DNA of 64,000 bases from Archangium lipolyticum (GCF_024623785.1 NZ_JANKBZ010000028.1:78485-142484); one strand, 5' to 3'. Positions 28,898-38,116 are shown, counted from the stretch's first letter. Notes: a model not told the origin generated them from the sequence alone. Translations and numbers: made by a program.

Positions 28898-30094
28898 TCA
28901 GACCGAGGGCGGAACCACCAGCAGGCACGTCGGGGCGGGGATCTCCAGGGGCTGGCCGACGGGCGTCAGCCTTCCGGTCTGTGCGTTCCTCCGGAAGGTG
29001 GTGATGGAGTTTCCCTTCTGATTGGCCACCAGCAGGTACGTACCGGTCGGATCGATGGCGAAGTTGCGCGGCCAGTGGATGTTCGTGGTCACGTGCTCCA
29101 CGAAGGTCAGTGTCCCGGCCGGGTCGATGGCGAACACGGCGATGCTGTCATGGCCGCGGTTGGAGCCATACAGGAACCGGCCGTCGGGGCTGACGTGGAT
29201 GTCCGCGCAGTAGCTCGGCGTGGTGAGCCCATCGGGCAGGGTGGAGACGGTCTGCAACGCCGTCAGCGCACCTCGCGTCCCGTCATAGGAGAAGACCGTG
29301 AGGGTGGAGTCCAGCTCGTTGATGCTGAAGGCGAGGCGTCCATTGGGGTGGAAGTCCAGATGGCGCGGTCCCGCTCCCGGTGCGCTGGAGACCGAGGACG
29401 GCTCGCCGGGCGTGAGCGTGCCCAGCTTGTCGTCGAACCGGTAGGTCATGATCTTGTCCGTCCCCAGGTCGGAGACCAGGACGTGCCGGTTGGCGGCATC
29501 CAACCGGGCCTGGTGGGCGTGCGGGCCGTCCTGCTGGGGCTTGGGCCCCGAGCCCCGGTGCTGCTTCAACTCGACGGCGGCGCCCAGTCCGCCGCCCTCC
29601 TGGATGGGAAGGACGGCGACGTTTCCGCCGACGTAGTTGGCCACCAGCACGAAGGCGCCCGTCGCATCCACTTCCAGGTAGCAGGGGGCACCGCCCCGAG
29701 AGGGCTGCCAGTTGATGAAGGTCAGCTCACGGCTCCGGGGAGCGACGGCGAAGGCACTCACCGCGCCACTCTGTTTGCCGTCGAATATCGTCAATTCATT
29801 GACGGCATAGAGGTATCGGCCTTTCGGATCCAGGGCGAGGAAGGACGGCTCGGGCACGCCCCGGGTGACACCCACCCGCTCGAGAGTGCCCGTCGCCATG
29901 TCCAACCGGCAAAGGTAGATGCCCTCGCTGCCAGCGTCTCCCGAGGTGTAGGTACCGACGTAGATCCAGAGTTCCTTGGGCGTCGAAGTGGGTTCCACTG
30001 GGGTCTCCTCGTCACGGCAGGCCAGGCTCAGTCCTATCGTGCCCAGAGCGGAGAGGTAGATGAAATCGCGGCGCTTCATGTTTTTTTCGTTCAT
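28898..30094 (-). CDS. Secreted beta-propeller protein of the lactonase (YbhE/6-phosphogluconolactonase) family
   Basis: A 398-aa protein with repeated blade motifs of the seven-bladed lactonase family, such as DPKGRYLYAVNE, DATGAFVLVANY, HPNGRLAFSINE, SPDGRFLYGSNR and DPTGTYLLVANQ, plus HAHQARLD. The N-terminus has KRRDF, a twin-arginine-like motif, then a hydrophobic stretch ending in SLAC, a possible lipoprotein cleavage site, so it is probably exported. Its ATG at 30094 overlaps the upstream stop as ATGA; an internal ATG at 30079 is the alternative. Coupling to a secreted beta-helix/carbohydrate-binding protein suggests a role on extracellular sugar substrates. Confidence 0.85.
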   Translation of the reverse strand: MNEKNMKRRDFIYLSALGTIGLSLACRDEETPVEPTSTPKELWIYVGTYTSGDAGSEGIYLCRLDMATGTLERVGVTRGVPEPSFLALDPKGRYLYAVNELTIFDGKQSGAVSAFAVAPRSRELTFINWQPSRGGAPCYLEVDATGAFVLVANYVGGNVAVLPIQEGGGLGAAVELKQHRGSGPKPQQDGPHAHQARLDAANRHVLVSDLGTDKIMTYRFDDKLGTLTPGEPSSVSSAPGAGPRHLDFHPNGRLAFSINELDSTLTVFSYDGTRGALTALQTVSTLPDGLTTPSYCADIHVSPDGRFLYGSNRGHDSIAVFAIDPAGTLTFVEHVTTNIHWPRNFAIDPTGTYLLVANQKGNSITTFRRNAQTGRLTPVGQPLEIPAPTCLLVVPPSV

Positions 30095-31908
30095 GGAGTG
30101 GACCGGTAACCCTGGGTGACTGTTGTGTTCACGGGGTTGAAGGCATCCGCGGGCTGTCCCGTCCAACCCGCGCTCGGAGCACGGAGGGGAACCGGAGTCC
30201 CCGCCGCGCCGTCACAGGCCACGCTGTCGACCAGCTCCAGCGTGGTGCCGCCCTCCTTGGAGGCCACGGCGCCGCACGGCCCCGCGTCCGAGAGGATGGA
30301 ATGGACGAGCTTCACGCGAGCCGCGGGCGTGGTGTTGTTCTCGAGGACGATCTCACTGCCCTCGTTGGCGAAGAAGGTGGAGTCGTAGACCTCCACGTAA
30401 CCCTGGGACCACAGGCCGGCGGTGCTGTACGTGTCACGCTTCTGGGCATACGCGCCCAGCACGTTGTTGAGGACGGTGGGCTGCGCGTTGTCGTTCCAGA
30501 GACGGAAGTTGCGCTTGTTGCGCAGCGCCACGCAGTTCTCGTAGTAGGCCGCCTGGGACTTGTCGTCCCAACCACCATCCGTGTTGTCGAACGCCGCCGA
30601 ATTCAAGAAGGACACCTTGGAGGCGGTGCGCTCCAGGGAGAAGCCATCACCGTTCTGGTAGCCGGAGGTGGAAGTGAACGTGTTGTTCTTCATGATGACG
30701 CGGTTGAACACCAGGTCGTGCGAGCCCGGCGTGGCGGCGTCGGCGGGGTTCTCCACGGAGACACCGAAGGGATAGGCCTCGGTCGGCCAGGAGGAATCGC
30801 CTGTCGTGGCATCCGCGATGAAGTCCTCCACGAGCAGCTCCGACACGGTCTCGGTCAGGCGGATGCCCCGCTTGGTGTAGCGCGACACGTCCGACTGGAA
30901 CAGCTTCGCCTGGGACACGTTGCTCAACGCGAAGCCCTCCCGGACGCGGGTGAAGTGCAGCTGACCGAGCTGGAGGTGGGAGGAGCCGTCGGCCCGCACG
31001 CCGTGGTAGTAGCCCTCGGCGCGCAACCCCTGGATGTCCCAATGGTGCGCGTTCGTGAAGCGGATGAACGCGTAGCTCTTGTTGCTGCTGCCCGGATCCG
31101 TGGGCGTCCACAGGCCCTTGAAGACCGGTAGGCCCGAGCCCAGGTCCACGCCCACCACCTTCTTGGGCAGCGCCTCCGTTCCGCTCGTGGTGAGGGAGAA
31201 GGAATACGGCGTCGAGCTCTCGTAGAGACCGCCCGCGACGTAGAGCGTGTCTCCCGCCGCGAGCGTCTGGTTCAACGCCGTCGAGAGCTGCGTCGCGGAG
31301 AAGGCCTGGCTCCAGCTGGACCCGTCCTTCACCCCCGCTCCGGAGCGGCTCAAGTAGAAGGAGCGCCCCGGAAGCAGGGCCGAGGACAGCCGCCGCAGGT
31401 AGACGTCCCCGCCGGCGAACGTGAACCGCAGGACGTGACGGCCCGGGGTGACCTCGAGGGGCGTGGTCACCTTGTAGGACTGGAAGGTGCCATGCCCGCC
31501 CGTGGCCGGCAGCGTGATGGGGAGGGGAGCCGCGCCATCGAGGCCGAGGGAGATCTGCGCGCTCCCGCTCGGCTGGGAGTAGGTGAGGGAGACTTCGTAG
31601 CGGCCACCCGTGGGCACATCGATCGTGTACTCGAGCCACTCGCCCGGCGCGCCCCGGACCTCGTAGTCCCCAGAGCCCCGAACGCCGATGTCCACGGCCT
31701 CTCCAGGCCGGTAATACTGATAGGTATTGACCGCGTCCAGGTCGTGGTAGGCGATCCCTTCGCCCCCCTGGTCGAAGTCATACGCCCTGATGACGCCAGG
31801 AAAGGCATTGGCTCCGTAGGGCAACTGCTCCGCGCTCGCGACCCCGGGAATGCTGACACACACGGCCAGGACGAAGGCCCGGCACCCATCACGCAGCTGC
31901 CTCGACAT
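30091..31908 (-). CDS. Secreted CBM6-like plus right-handed beta-helix protein, probable polysaccharide lyase or hydrolase
   Basis: A 605-aa exported protein. Residues 1-26 are a signal peptide (cleavage after GVASA). Residues about 35-175 resemble a family 6 carbohydrate-binding module (VIRAYDFDQGGEGIAYHDLD, GEWLEYTIDV, RYEVSLTYS). After SFYLSRSGAG comes a long parallel beta-helix with repeated Asn/Val/Phe rungs, for example FLNSAAFDNTDGGWDDKS and YYENCVALRNKRN, as in pectate-lyase-like families such as PL9. No specific catalytic residue set was assigned. It is translationally coupled to the downstream propeller gene. The upstream leader is AT-rich with an AGGA ribosome-binding site. Confidence 0.82.
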   Translation of the reverse strand: MSRQLRDGCRAFVLAVCVSIPGVASAEQLPYGANAFPGVIRAYDFDQGGEGIAYHDLDAVNTYQYYRPGEAVDIGVRGSGDYEVRGAPGEWLEYTIDVPTGGRYEVSLTYSQPSGSAQISLGLDGAAPLPITLPATGGHGTFQSYKVTTPLEVTPGRHVLRFTFAGGDVYLRRLSSALLPGRSFYLSRSGAGVKDGSSWSQAFSATQLSTALNQTLAAGDTLYVAGGLYESSTPYSFSLTTSGTEALPKKVVGVDLGSGLPVFKGLWTPTDPGSSNKSYAFIRFTNAHHWDIQGLRAEGYYHGVRADGSSHLQLGQLHFTRVREGFALSNVSQAKLFQSDVSRYTKRGIRLTETVSELLVEDFIADATTGDSSWPTEAYPFGVSVENPADAATPGSHDLVFNRVIMKNNTFTSTSGYQNGDGFSLERTASKVSFLNSAAFDNTDGGWDDKSQAAYYENCVALRNKRNFRLWNDNAQPTVLNNVLGAYAQKRDTYSTAGLWSQGYVEVYDSTFFANEGSEIVLENNTTPAARVKLVHSILSDAGPCGAVASKEGGTTLELVDSVACDGAAGTPVPLRAPSAGWTGQPADAFNPVNTTVTQGYRSTP

Positions 31909-31982
31909 GTGAGAATTCCTGTATTTTGATATTTGCTCGAATTCCAGGGAAAGATGTACCCGATTCGAGGGCGGAACGAAAG

Positions 31983-32019
31983 GGGGCGTTCAGAGTCAGT
32001 CTCGAGGGCTGAGCGCCCC
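31983..32019 (-). terminator. Probable terminator of the lysR gene
   Basis: An 11-bp stem (GGGGCGTTCAG / CTGAGCGCCCC with one G-U pair, 15-nt loop) lies about 45 bp after the LysR stop. On the minus strand it is followed by CTTTCGTTC, a poor T-tract. It separates lysR from the beta-helix gene. Confidence 0.45.
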
Positions 32020-32064
32020 GCGGGAACGCGTCCATGTGGGCGGGGCCGCCGAGTTCAGGCTGCG

Positions 32065-32997
32065 CTAATACCCGGCGGGTGATGCGCGCGCGGCGGCGAG
32101 CACCTGCTCACGGAGCCAGCGGTGCGCGGGATCCTGTTGCCGATGCGGGTGCCAGAGCTGCTGAACGCGCAGCGGCTCGTGAGGGAGCTCCACCGGCACC
32201 ACGGTGAGCGGGAAGGCCTCGGCGAAGCGGCGTGCCACCCGCTCCGGCAGCGCGGCGATGAGGTCGGTGCTCGCCAGCACCCAGGGCGCCACGAGGTAGT
32301 GGGGGGTGAAGAGCACCACGTTGCGGCGGATCTTCGTCTTGCGCTCGAAGCTCCCCTCGGTGCCGCCGCGCGGGGAGACATGCATCTGTGGCAGCGACAG
32401 ATCCAGGCGCCGCGGCTCGCGCAGGGCGGGATGGTGCTTGCGGCCAACGAGCATGAAGCGCTCGTGAACCAGCACCTGCCGCCGCAGTCCTCGCGGCGTG
32501 CGGTCCCCCGGGGCGAGGTCGAAGACACCGAGGACCAGGTCGAGCTCGCCGGACTCCAGCTCTGGGGTGGGGAAGTCACGCGGGAGTGGCACCACGCGCA
32601 ATTTCACGCCGGGGTAGTGCGCGAGCCGTGCCGCGAGCTGAGGGAGCACGAGGAGCTGGGCGTGGTCGCTCGAGGCCAGCACGAAGGTGCGGCGCGCGGT
32701 CTCGGGCACGAAGTCCTCGGGAGGCACCAGGGCCTCCTGGAGCTGCCGCAGCGCGAGCGTGAGCGGCCCGCGCAGGGCCCGGGCCCGGGCGGTAGGCACC
32801 ATGCCCTGACGGCCTCGCACGAAGAGCGGGTCTCCGAGTGCGTCGCGCAGTCGCGCCAGCGCGTTGCTGGTGGCCGGCTGCGAGAGCCGCAAGCGCGCCG
32901 CCGCGCCCCCCACGCTTTGTTCGATGAAGAGCGCGTCGAGCACGCGGAGCAGGTTCATGTCGAAGGTGGCGAGATTCACACCGTGAATATCGCTCAT
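32065..32997 (-). CDS. LysR-family transcriptional regulator
   Basis: A 310-aa regulator. The N-terminal winged helix (about residues 10-70: FDMNLLRVLDALFIEQSV, AAARLRLSQPATSNALARLR, DPLFVRGRQGMVPTARA) is typical of the NodD/PcpR-like LysR branch. The rest is the effector-binding domain. The start at 32997 gives the usual N-terminus of the family; an upstream start would add 13 residues. It is divergent from the metallo-beta-lactamase-fold lipoprotein gene with 70 bp between the starts, the classic arrangement for a LysR protein that controls its neighbour. Confidence 0.93.
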   Translation of the reverse strand: MSDIHGVNLATFDMNLLRVLDALFIEQSVGGAAARLRLSQPATSNALARLRDALGDPLFVRGRQGMVPTARARALRGPLTLALRQLQEALVPPEDFVPETARRTFVLASSDHAQLLVLPQLAARLAHYPGVKLRVVPLPRDFPTPELESGELDLVLGVFDLAPGDRTPRGLRRQVLVHERFMLVGRKHHPALREPRRLDLSLPQMHVSPRGGTEGSFERKTKIRRNVVLFTPHYLVAPWVLASTDLIAALPERVARRFAEAFPLTVVPVELPHEPLRVQQLWHPHRQQDPAHRWLREQVLAAARASPAGY

Positions 32998-33067
32998 TTC
33001 CACATCCAGGAGGCAAATGGGGCGGCGGGCGGGCATCTTGCGGTCGAACCTTCAGGAGAGGTACCCC

Positions 33068-34033
33068 ATGCGGAAGCTCATCGTGTTGTCGTTGCTGTCC
33101 ACCGCGTGCGCATCGTTGCCCCCGGCGGTGCCGCACGCCTTCGTGCCCCCGCCGGCCCCGGGTGCGCCAATCCAGGTGTGCTGGGTCGACACGGGAGGCG
33201 TGACGGTGCCGGGGGGATACGGCGCGGGCGGCTCCACCGTGGCCGCCACCTGGGAGGTCACCTCCGCGGCGCTCGTCATCCGCCACCCGAAGGGCGACCT
33301 CGTGCTCGACACCGGCATCTCCCCCCACGCGCAGGAGGAGCAGCGGGAGCTGGGCGCCTGGAGCCGCTTCACCTTCTCGCAGACCGCGGGTCGCAACGTC
33401 CCACGGCGGAACTTGAAGGAGGCTCTCACCGCGCTCGGGGTGACCCGGCCGACGGCGCTGCTGCTCTCCCACGTGCACGCCGATCATGCCGGCGGGGCGG
33501 CGTCGTTGCCGGACGTGCCGGTGTGGCTGGCCGCCGAGGAGAAGCAACTCATCGAAGCGGAGCTGGAGCATCCGCGTGGGGTGGTGCTCCCCGCGCATGC
33601 CCGGGCCTTGAAGGGCCGCATGGTGCCCATTCCCTTCGCGGCGGAGCCGTACGCGAACTACGAGGCCCGCTTCGACGTCTTCGGTGATGGCACCGTGGTG
33701 GTGGTGCCGACCTTCGGGCACACACCGGGCAGCGTGGCGACGTTCGTGAACGTGTCACCGGGCCAGCGCTTCGTGCACGTGGGTGATCTCATCAACCTGC
33801 GGGAATCCATCGATCGGAACGTGGGGAAATCGTGGCTGATGCGGCGGTTCACCGACGAAGACTCCGCGCGCACCCAGGCGGAGGTGGCGAAGCTGGTGCA
33901 ACTCCACGCGCAGGACCCGGAGCTGATCATCCTGCCCGCGCACGATCGCCGGGCCTTCGTGGAGCTCTTTGGAGCGGACGACGGTGGGGTGCCGCCGTGC
34001 ATTGGCGCACAGCCGCGGGCCTCGAGGGACTGA
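33068..34033 (+). CDS. Metallo-beta-lactamase-fold lipoprotein, lactonase-like
   Basis: A 321-aa hydrolase with a lipoprotein signal (MRKLIVLSLLSTAC, Cys 14). The metal site is intact: SHVHADHAGG (His 135, His 137, Asp 139, His 140), GHTPGS for the third His, GDLIN for the bridging Asp and ILPAHD for the last His. Arrangement and length resemble N-acyl homoserine lactonase-like members of the superfamily, though several other esterase or lactonase substrates would fit. The ATG at 33068 is preceded by AGGAGAGG. Its control by the divergent LysR protein is an inference from position. Confidence 0.87.
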   Translation: MRKLIVLSLLSTACASLPPAVPHAFVPPPAPGAPIQVCWVDTGGVTVPGGYGAGGSTVAATWEVTSAALVIRHPKGDLVLDTGISPHAQEEQRELGAWSRFTFSQTAGRNVPRRNLKEALTALGVTRPTALLLSHVHADHAGGAASLPDVPVWLAAEEKQLIEAELEHPRGVVLPAHARALKGRMVPIPFAAEPYANYEARFDVFGDGTVVVVPTFGHTPGSVATFVNVSPGQRFVHVGDLINLRESIDRNVGKSWLMRRFTDEDSARTQAEVAKLVQLHAQDPELIILPAHDRRAFVELFGADDGGVPPCIGAQPRASRD

Positions 34034-34522
34034 GCGCCCGCCGATCTCCGGGAGACGCTCGTAGGCGCGCAGAAGCGCGTCCAGGTGGGCGGGGTTGTCG
34101 TCCCTGCGGCTATCGGGCTCCAGCGCTCCCCCTGGCCGGAGCATCCGGGTCATCCCGGGTGCCCGCCGGAGGCGAGGCCGTGATGCGCCCGATGAAGAGG
34201 CTCCCATGAAAGGCGGGGTGCTCGCTGGTGAGCTTCCCGTCGTTCGCTTTCGTGTGCAGGGCCTTGGGCGTGAGGTCGAGGCGAGGCTTTCCGTCGGGCG
34301 CATCCATCTCCACGGACTCCTCGCCGCAGGTGGGCCCCCGGCACGTCCAGAGGGTCCCCCTGGAGGCCGTCACGCTCAGCGACGTCATCGTGAGTCCCCA
34401 CATGCGGAGATGACCGCCCATGAATCAACCGCGGGAGCAGGCTTCCGAGGAGTGGCTCCGCTGGTCAGAACACCCACCATCAGCAACGGCAGAATGCGCT
34501 TCGACCCACGCGTGTATCGCAC
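34034..34522 (-). pseudogene. Possible decayed exported-protein gene in a 598-bp stretch without an intact gene
   Basis: Between the lactonase-like gene and 34632 no convincing intact gene is present. On the minus strand three protein-like pieces occur in different frames: a signal-like stretch (KRILPLLMVGVLTSG, after a GTG at 34522), a beta-rich segment (GTLWTCRGPTCGEESVEMD to HGSLFIGRI, 34421-34150), and AHLDALLRAYERLPEIGG (34100-34040). They could be one frameshifted gene. The remaining bases up to 34631 show nothing I can name. The call rests on composition alone. Confidence 0.3.
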
Positions 34523-34631
34523 GTCGCAGGGGCCTGCCGGGCTTTCCCACCCGGCATGCGAGAGGATCTCGCGGCCGGCGCGCCGAAGGCGTACCTTCTC
34601 TCCGTTTCCACGTGGAAGGCGGGGAGCCACC

Positions 34632-34964
34632 ATGGCCGTTCTGGCCTGCAGAGAGTACGTCACCACCCAAGGTTCGGAGAGCGCCTATCAGTCCCTCGAG
34701 GTGCTCGGGCGGTTGCAGGAGCTGCCACGCCAGTGGGTCGCGGAGAAGCGCATCAAGGGCTACTTCGCCCGCAGCCTCGAATCGCCCGAGGACGTCATCG
34801 ACGAGGATCTCGAGGAAGACGCCATCCGGGAGAACACCGGTGGTGTCTTCCCCTGCATCTACGTCAACATCACCTTCGATGCGGACACCTTCGATCGCCG
34901 GATGCTGGAGCCCTGGGAGGCCCGCTTCGAGCTGCGGCTGATGGTGGACTACACGCCGCGTTGA
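34632..34964 (+). CDS. Small acidic protein of 110 aa, unknown function
   Basis: The protein has 110 residues, is rich in Glu and Asp (SPEDVIDEDLEEDAIRE) and has a C-terminal beta-like part (CIYVNITFDADTFDRR). There is no signal peptide or membrane segment. ATG at 34632 follows GGGGAG at ribosome-binding distance; longer in-frame starts run through the decayed region. Its stop is 3 bp from the stop of the large convergent effector-like gene. I do not recognise the family. An inhibitor role for the neighbour is conceivable but unsupported. Confidence 0.6.
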   Translation: MAVLACREYVTTQGSESAYQSLEVLGRLQELPRQWVAEKRIKGYFARSLESPEDVIDEDLEEDAIRENTGGVFPCIYVNITFDADTFDRRMLEPWEARFELRLMVDYTPR

Positions 34965-34967
34965 GGC

Positions 34968-37946
34968 TCACGGCCCGAGCCCGTTCAGCAGCCGGATCAG
35001 CGCGTCTCGTGTCGTCTCGCCCTCGCGCGGGTGGATGGTCTGGATCACCTCGCCGCGGTCATTGAAGATGCGCAGCGGCTCGCGCGAGGCCGGAGAGCGG
35101 TCCACCACCATGTTCATGTCATCGCCGAGCACGAAGGACACCGGCACCGTGAGCGTCTGGAGGCGTGGTGCCAGCGGAGAGCCCGGGGGGATCTGGCGCG
35201 GCGGTCTCACCGTCACGCCCATGCCACCCAATCGCTCGAAACCGAATTCCTCTCGCAACCACAGGGTGTCGATGCGTACGTCCGGGTAGCGCTGCACCAA
35301 CGGCTTGTAGATGGTGTCACGCAGCTCGCCGGCCGTACGCCCGCCCATGTACGCGTCCACCACGACGATGTGACGCGCCCCACCCTGGATGAGGGCCTCG
35401 AAGGACTGCCGCATCGCCGCGGTGTCGTATTTCGTCTTGGCCGTCTTGGGAGCCTTCACGCTCGGCAGGGCACGCAGGCGGGGACGCAGCAGCTCGTCGC
35501 CGAAGGTCGTGGCCTCGGCGAGGAAGGCGCCGCCGCGCTCGATGCCCACGACCACGTCTGGAGACAGCGCCCGGAGCTGCTCCCTCGCCGTGGCAATGGC
35601 CGCCTGGTTCTCGGCGACGGTGGATTCCAGCATGTAGCCCGCGAACTCTGGCGGGTAGGGGGCGTTGTGTACGTTGCGGAGCTGCAACAGCGTGGCGTAG
35701 CGCTCTTCCTCGCGGCTGCTCGGAGCCATCCGGATCATGTCCATGATGTCCTCGTGGCTGCGCGTGAGCGCCTGGGCGATGGCACGCAGCCGCTCCGTCT
35801 GGGGCGAGATGGGGAACGGGGGCAGCAGTGGAGGGAGGGGCCCGGGTGGCGAGGGCAGCAACCACGGTGCGGCGCCTGAAGGCAGGGCGGCCGGTGGCTG
35901 TGCCCCAGGCGGCAGTGCGAGCGGCGTGCCCGGCGCGGGCCCGAGAACGCGGCTCCCCCCCGCCGCGAGCAGCTCCTCGATCGACGCGGCCTGCGCGGGT
36001 AGCGCGTAGCGGCCCCACCTCCCCGCCACACCGTGTTGCTGGGAGAGCACCAGCCACGCATCCTCCGTCGTCACCACGCCCAGCGGCGTTCCTCCGGAAG
36101 AGAGGAGGGGACCGCCGCGGAACGGTGCCAGTGTGGGGTGCTGCGCGAGCAACTCGGGCCTCACGCTCCGCCACGTCCCATTCCCCAGGGGCGTGAGGGT
36201 GCCGTGTTGGCCGGCAGGGCCGAAGACGGTGAAGCCTTCCGCGGTGACGTGGATGTGGCCCGCCTCTCCGGCGATGGACACCTGCAGCACGCCCGGGGAC
36301 ACCTGTTGCACGGACAGGCCCGGCACGGGTTGGAGCGCCTGCCCGGACGCGCTCGCCCGCGCCATCGTCTGCAGCGCCCGGACGTCCACGCGCGAGAGCA
36401 GCCGGCCCACCAGCCGCCCCGCCAGCGGCATCGCGGCGCCCAGCCCGAAGGACAGGGCCGAGGCCCGCGCGATCTGCCCCGGGGTGTACTGGTGTTGCCG
36501 CCAGAGCGCTTGTGCGTAGGCACCGGACAGGGGCGTGTAGGCGGTGTAGGCGGACTCGGCCGTCATCATCGCCGCCGTGCTGAACGCGCCGAGGCCGCCC
36601 AGGACGAGCGCCTGCCTCAGCAGCGTGGGGGCCGCGCCCATCAGGGGCCCCGAGAGGAAGCCGCCAGCCACCAGCAGCGCCACGTTGAGCGTCCCGACGA
36701 TGGCTCCGCGCACCTGGACCTGGTGCACGCCCTGCTCGAAGTCCTCCAGGGAGATGTCTCCCGCGCGGAAGGCCTCGTGCATCTCCCGGCTGGCCTCCGG
36801 CGCGCCTCCGGTCATCACGTTCGCGAGGCCATAGTTCGTGGCCCGGTTCCCGGCGGCCACCACCTCCTGGCCCGCGAACAGCCGCTCGTACCAGGCTCCC
36901 TGCATCAATTGCCCGGCCCGGTCCATGGACTCGTGGATCTGCCGGGTCTCGCGCTCTCCGTAGGATTCGGTTGGTTGGGCGCGGGCCATCGCCTCCGCGT
37001 GCCCGGTGGCGAAGGGGCGCGCCTCGGCGGTGAGGAAGGTGGAGAGCCGGCTGGAGATGCCCATGGCCAGGCCGGTCAGGTCCGCGTGCTCCTGGGAGAA
37101 GCCGGAGACCCGCGCCTGGAGCTGCTCCAGGAAGGCCATCCACCCTCGCACCGTACTGGATGCGACGCGGCGGTATTCACGGGAGATGATCGCCCGGCTG
37201 TCGGAGATGGCGCGGGTGACGAGCGCGTCCAACTCCGCGAGCTGCCGGACACCGTCCGCCTCGGCGGCCACCTGCGCCTGCACGGCCTCCATTCCCTCCG
37301 GGTCCACCTGACCCAGGAACAGGGCCCCGTCCAGCGTGGGAATCGCCCTTCCCCGCAGTTGGAAGACGAGCGAGGTGGCCGTGGCGGTCTCCGCCTGGGG
37401 GTCCACCAGCGCTACGCGGACAGGGGTGCCCAGCAGATCCGCATGCGCGGGGCGCCAGCGTCGCAGCACCTCATCCACCAGGAGGATGCCAATGCGCTGC
37501 GAGTCCCCGCCCGAGGTGAGCTGCTGGAAGAGACGGATCTTCCAGTTGCCGCCTCCCGCATCACCCGAGGCGAGCCTCGGGTAGAGAAGCCGGTCGAGCG
37601 GCACCTGCACCTCGCGCAGCACCTGTCCCCGTTGTCCGGGAGTGGCCGCCGAGCCGACCCCCCGTGCGCGGGCGGCGCCGTTGAGCCGGGCCCACTCCGC
37701 GGGGGAGATCGCCCCGCGCAGCACGTGGTAGGCCGCGAGCACGTCTTCCGAGACGGGGGCCGCGCCTTGGCTCGGGACGACCGCTCCCGGGGAAGCCACC
37801 TCGTGCTCCGCCTGAAGCATGCGTTGCACGGTGTGCTGGAGGTACCGCGGCATTCCCGCCGGAGCTCCCGTGGAGGGGGCGGCCCGGCTCGATTCTTCTT
37901 CCTGTTGGGACTCGTTGCCGGGGCGAGGCGCGAATGTGTAGGTCAT
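34968..37946 (-). CDS. Large effector-like multidomain protein with C-terminal phosphoribosyltransferase-like domain
   Basis: A 992-aa protein without a Sec signal. Residues 1-65 are Pro/Ala-rich and include GMPRYLQ, which resembles the start of proteins linked to extracellular contractile injection systems. Residues about 225-400 are helical, and about 405-520 form a hydrophobic Gly/Ala-rich segment (VGTLNVALLVAGGFLSG and following). A beta-rich block and a Pro linker (VPGLSVQQVSPG to about 725) follow. Residues about 725-930 resemble a type I phosphoribosyltransferase: VVVGIERGGAF at 798 and the PRPP-loop-like IVVVDAYMGGRT at 860-871, keeping Asp 864, Gly and Thr but with Val at the first acidic position. 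This modular layout is typical of polymorphic toxins or exported cargo. No delivery genes lie in this window. The start at 37946 has no clear ribosome-binding site. Confidence 0.72.
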   Translation of the reverse strand: MTYTFAPRPGNESQQEEESSRAAPSTGAPAGMPRYLQHTVQRMLQAEHEVASPGAVVPSQGAAPVSEDVLAAYHVLRGAISPAEWARLNGAARARGVGSAATPGQRGQVLREVQVPLDRLLYPRLASGDAGGGNWKIRLFQQLTSGGDSQRIGILLVDEVLRRWRPAHADLLGTPVRVALVDPQAETATATSLVFQLRGRAIPTLDGALFLGQVDPEGMEAVQAQVAAEADGVRQLAELDALVTRAISDSRAIISREYRRVASSTVRGWMAFLEQLQARVSGFSQEHADLTGLAMGISSRLSTFLTAEARPFATGHAEAMARAQPTESYGERETRQIHESMDRAGQLMQGAWYERLFAGQEVVAAGNRATNYGLANVMTGGAPEASREMHEAFRAGDISLEDFEQGVHQVQVRGAIVGTLNVALLVAGGFLSGPLMGAAPTLLRQALVLGGLGAFSTAAMMTAESAYTAYTPLSGAYAQALWRQHQYTPGQIARASALSFGLGAAMPLAGRLVGRLLSRVDVRALQTMARASASGQALQPVPGLSVQQVSPGVLQVSIAGEAGHIHVTAEGFTVFGPAGQHGTLTPLGNGTWRSVRPELLAQHPTLAPFRGGPLLSSGGTPLGVVTTEDAWLVLSQQHGVAGRWGRYALPAQAASIEELLAAGGSRVLGPAPGTPLALPPGAQPPAALPSGAAPWLLPSPPGPLPPLLPPFPISPQTERLRAIAQALTRSHEDIMDMIRMAPSSREEERYATLLQLRNVHNAPYPPEFAGYMLESTVAENQAAIATAREQLRALSPDVVVGIERGGAFLAEATTFGDELLRPRLRALPSVKAPKTAKTKYDTAAMRQSFEALIQGGARHIVVVDAYMGGRTAGELRDTIYKPLVQRYPDVRIDTLWLREEFGFERLGGMGVTVRPPRQIPPGSPLAPRLQTLTVPVSFVLGDDMNMVVDRSPASREPLRIFNDRGEVIQTIHPREGETTRDALIRLLNGLGP

Positions 37947-38116
37947 ATCGTGTCATGACGTGGAGAGGGGATGCCGCCCACCCGCGTTCATCCCGACCAC
38001 CGCCCCCCGCACCTCGTGCAATGGTGGTGATTCTTCGACAGATGCCGCTTGCGCGTCCAGAAGGGCCGTTCACCCGGACGTTGCCACGAGGGGCGCGCGG
38101 TCGTAAGACGGGCCCC

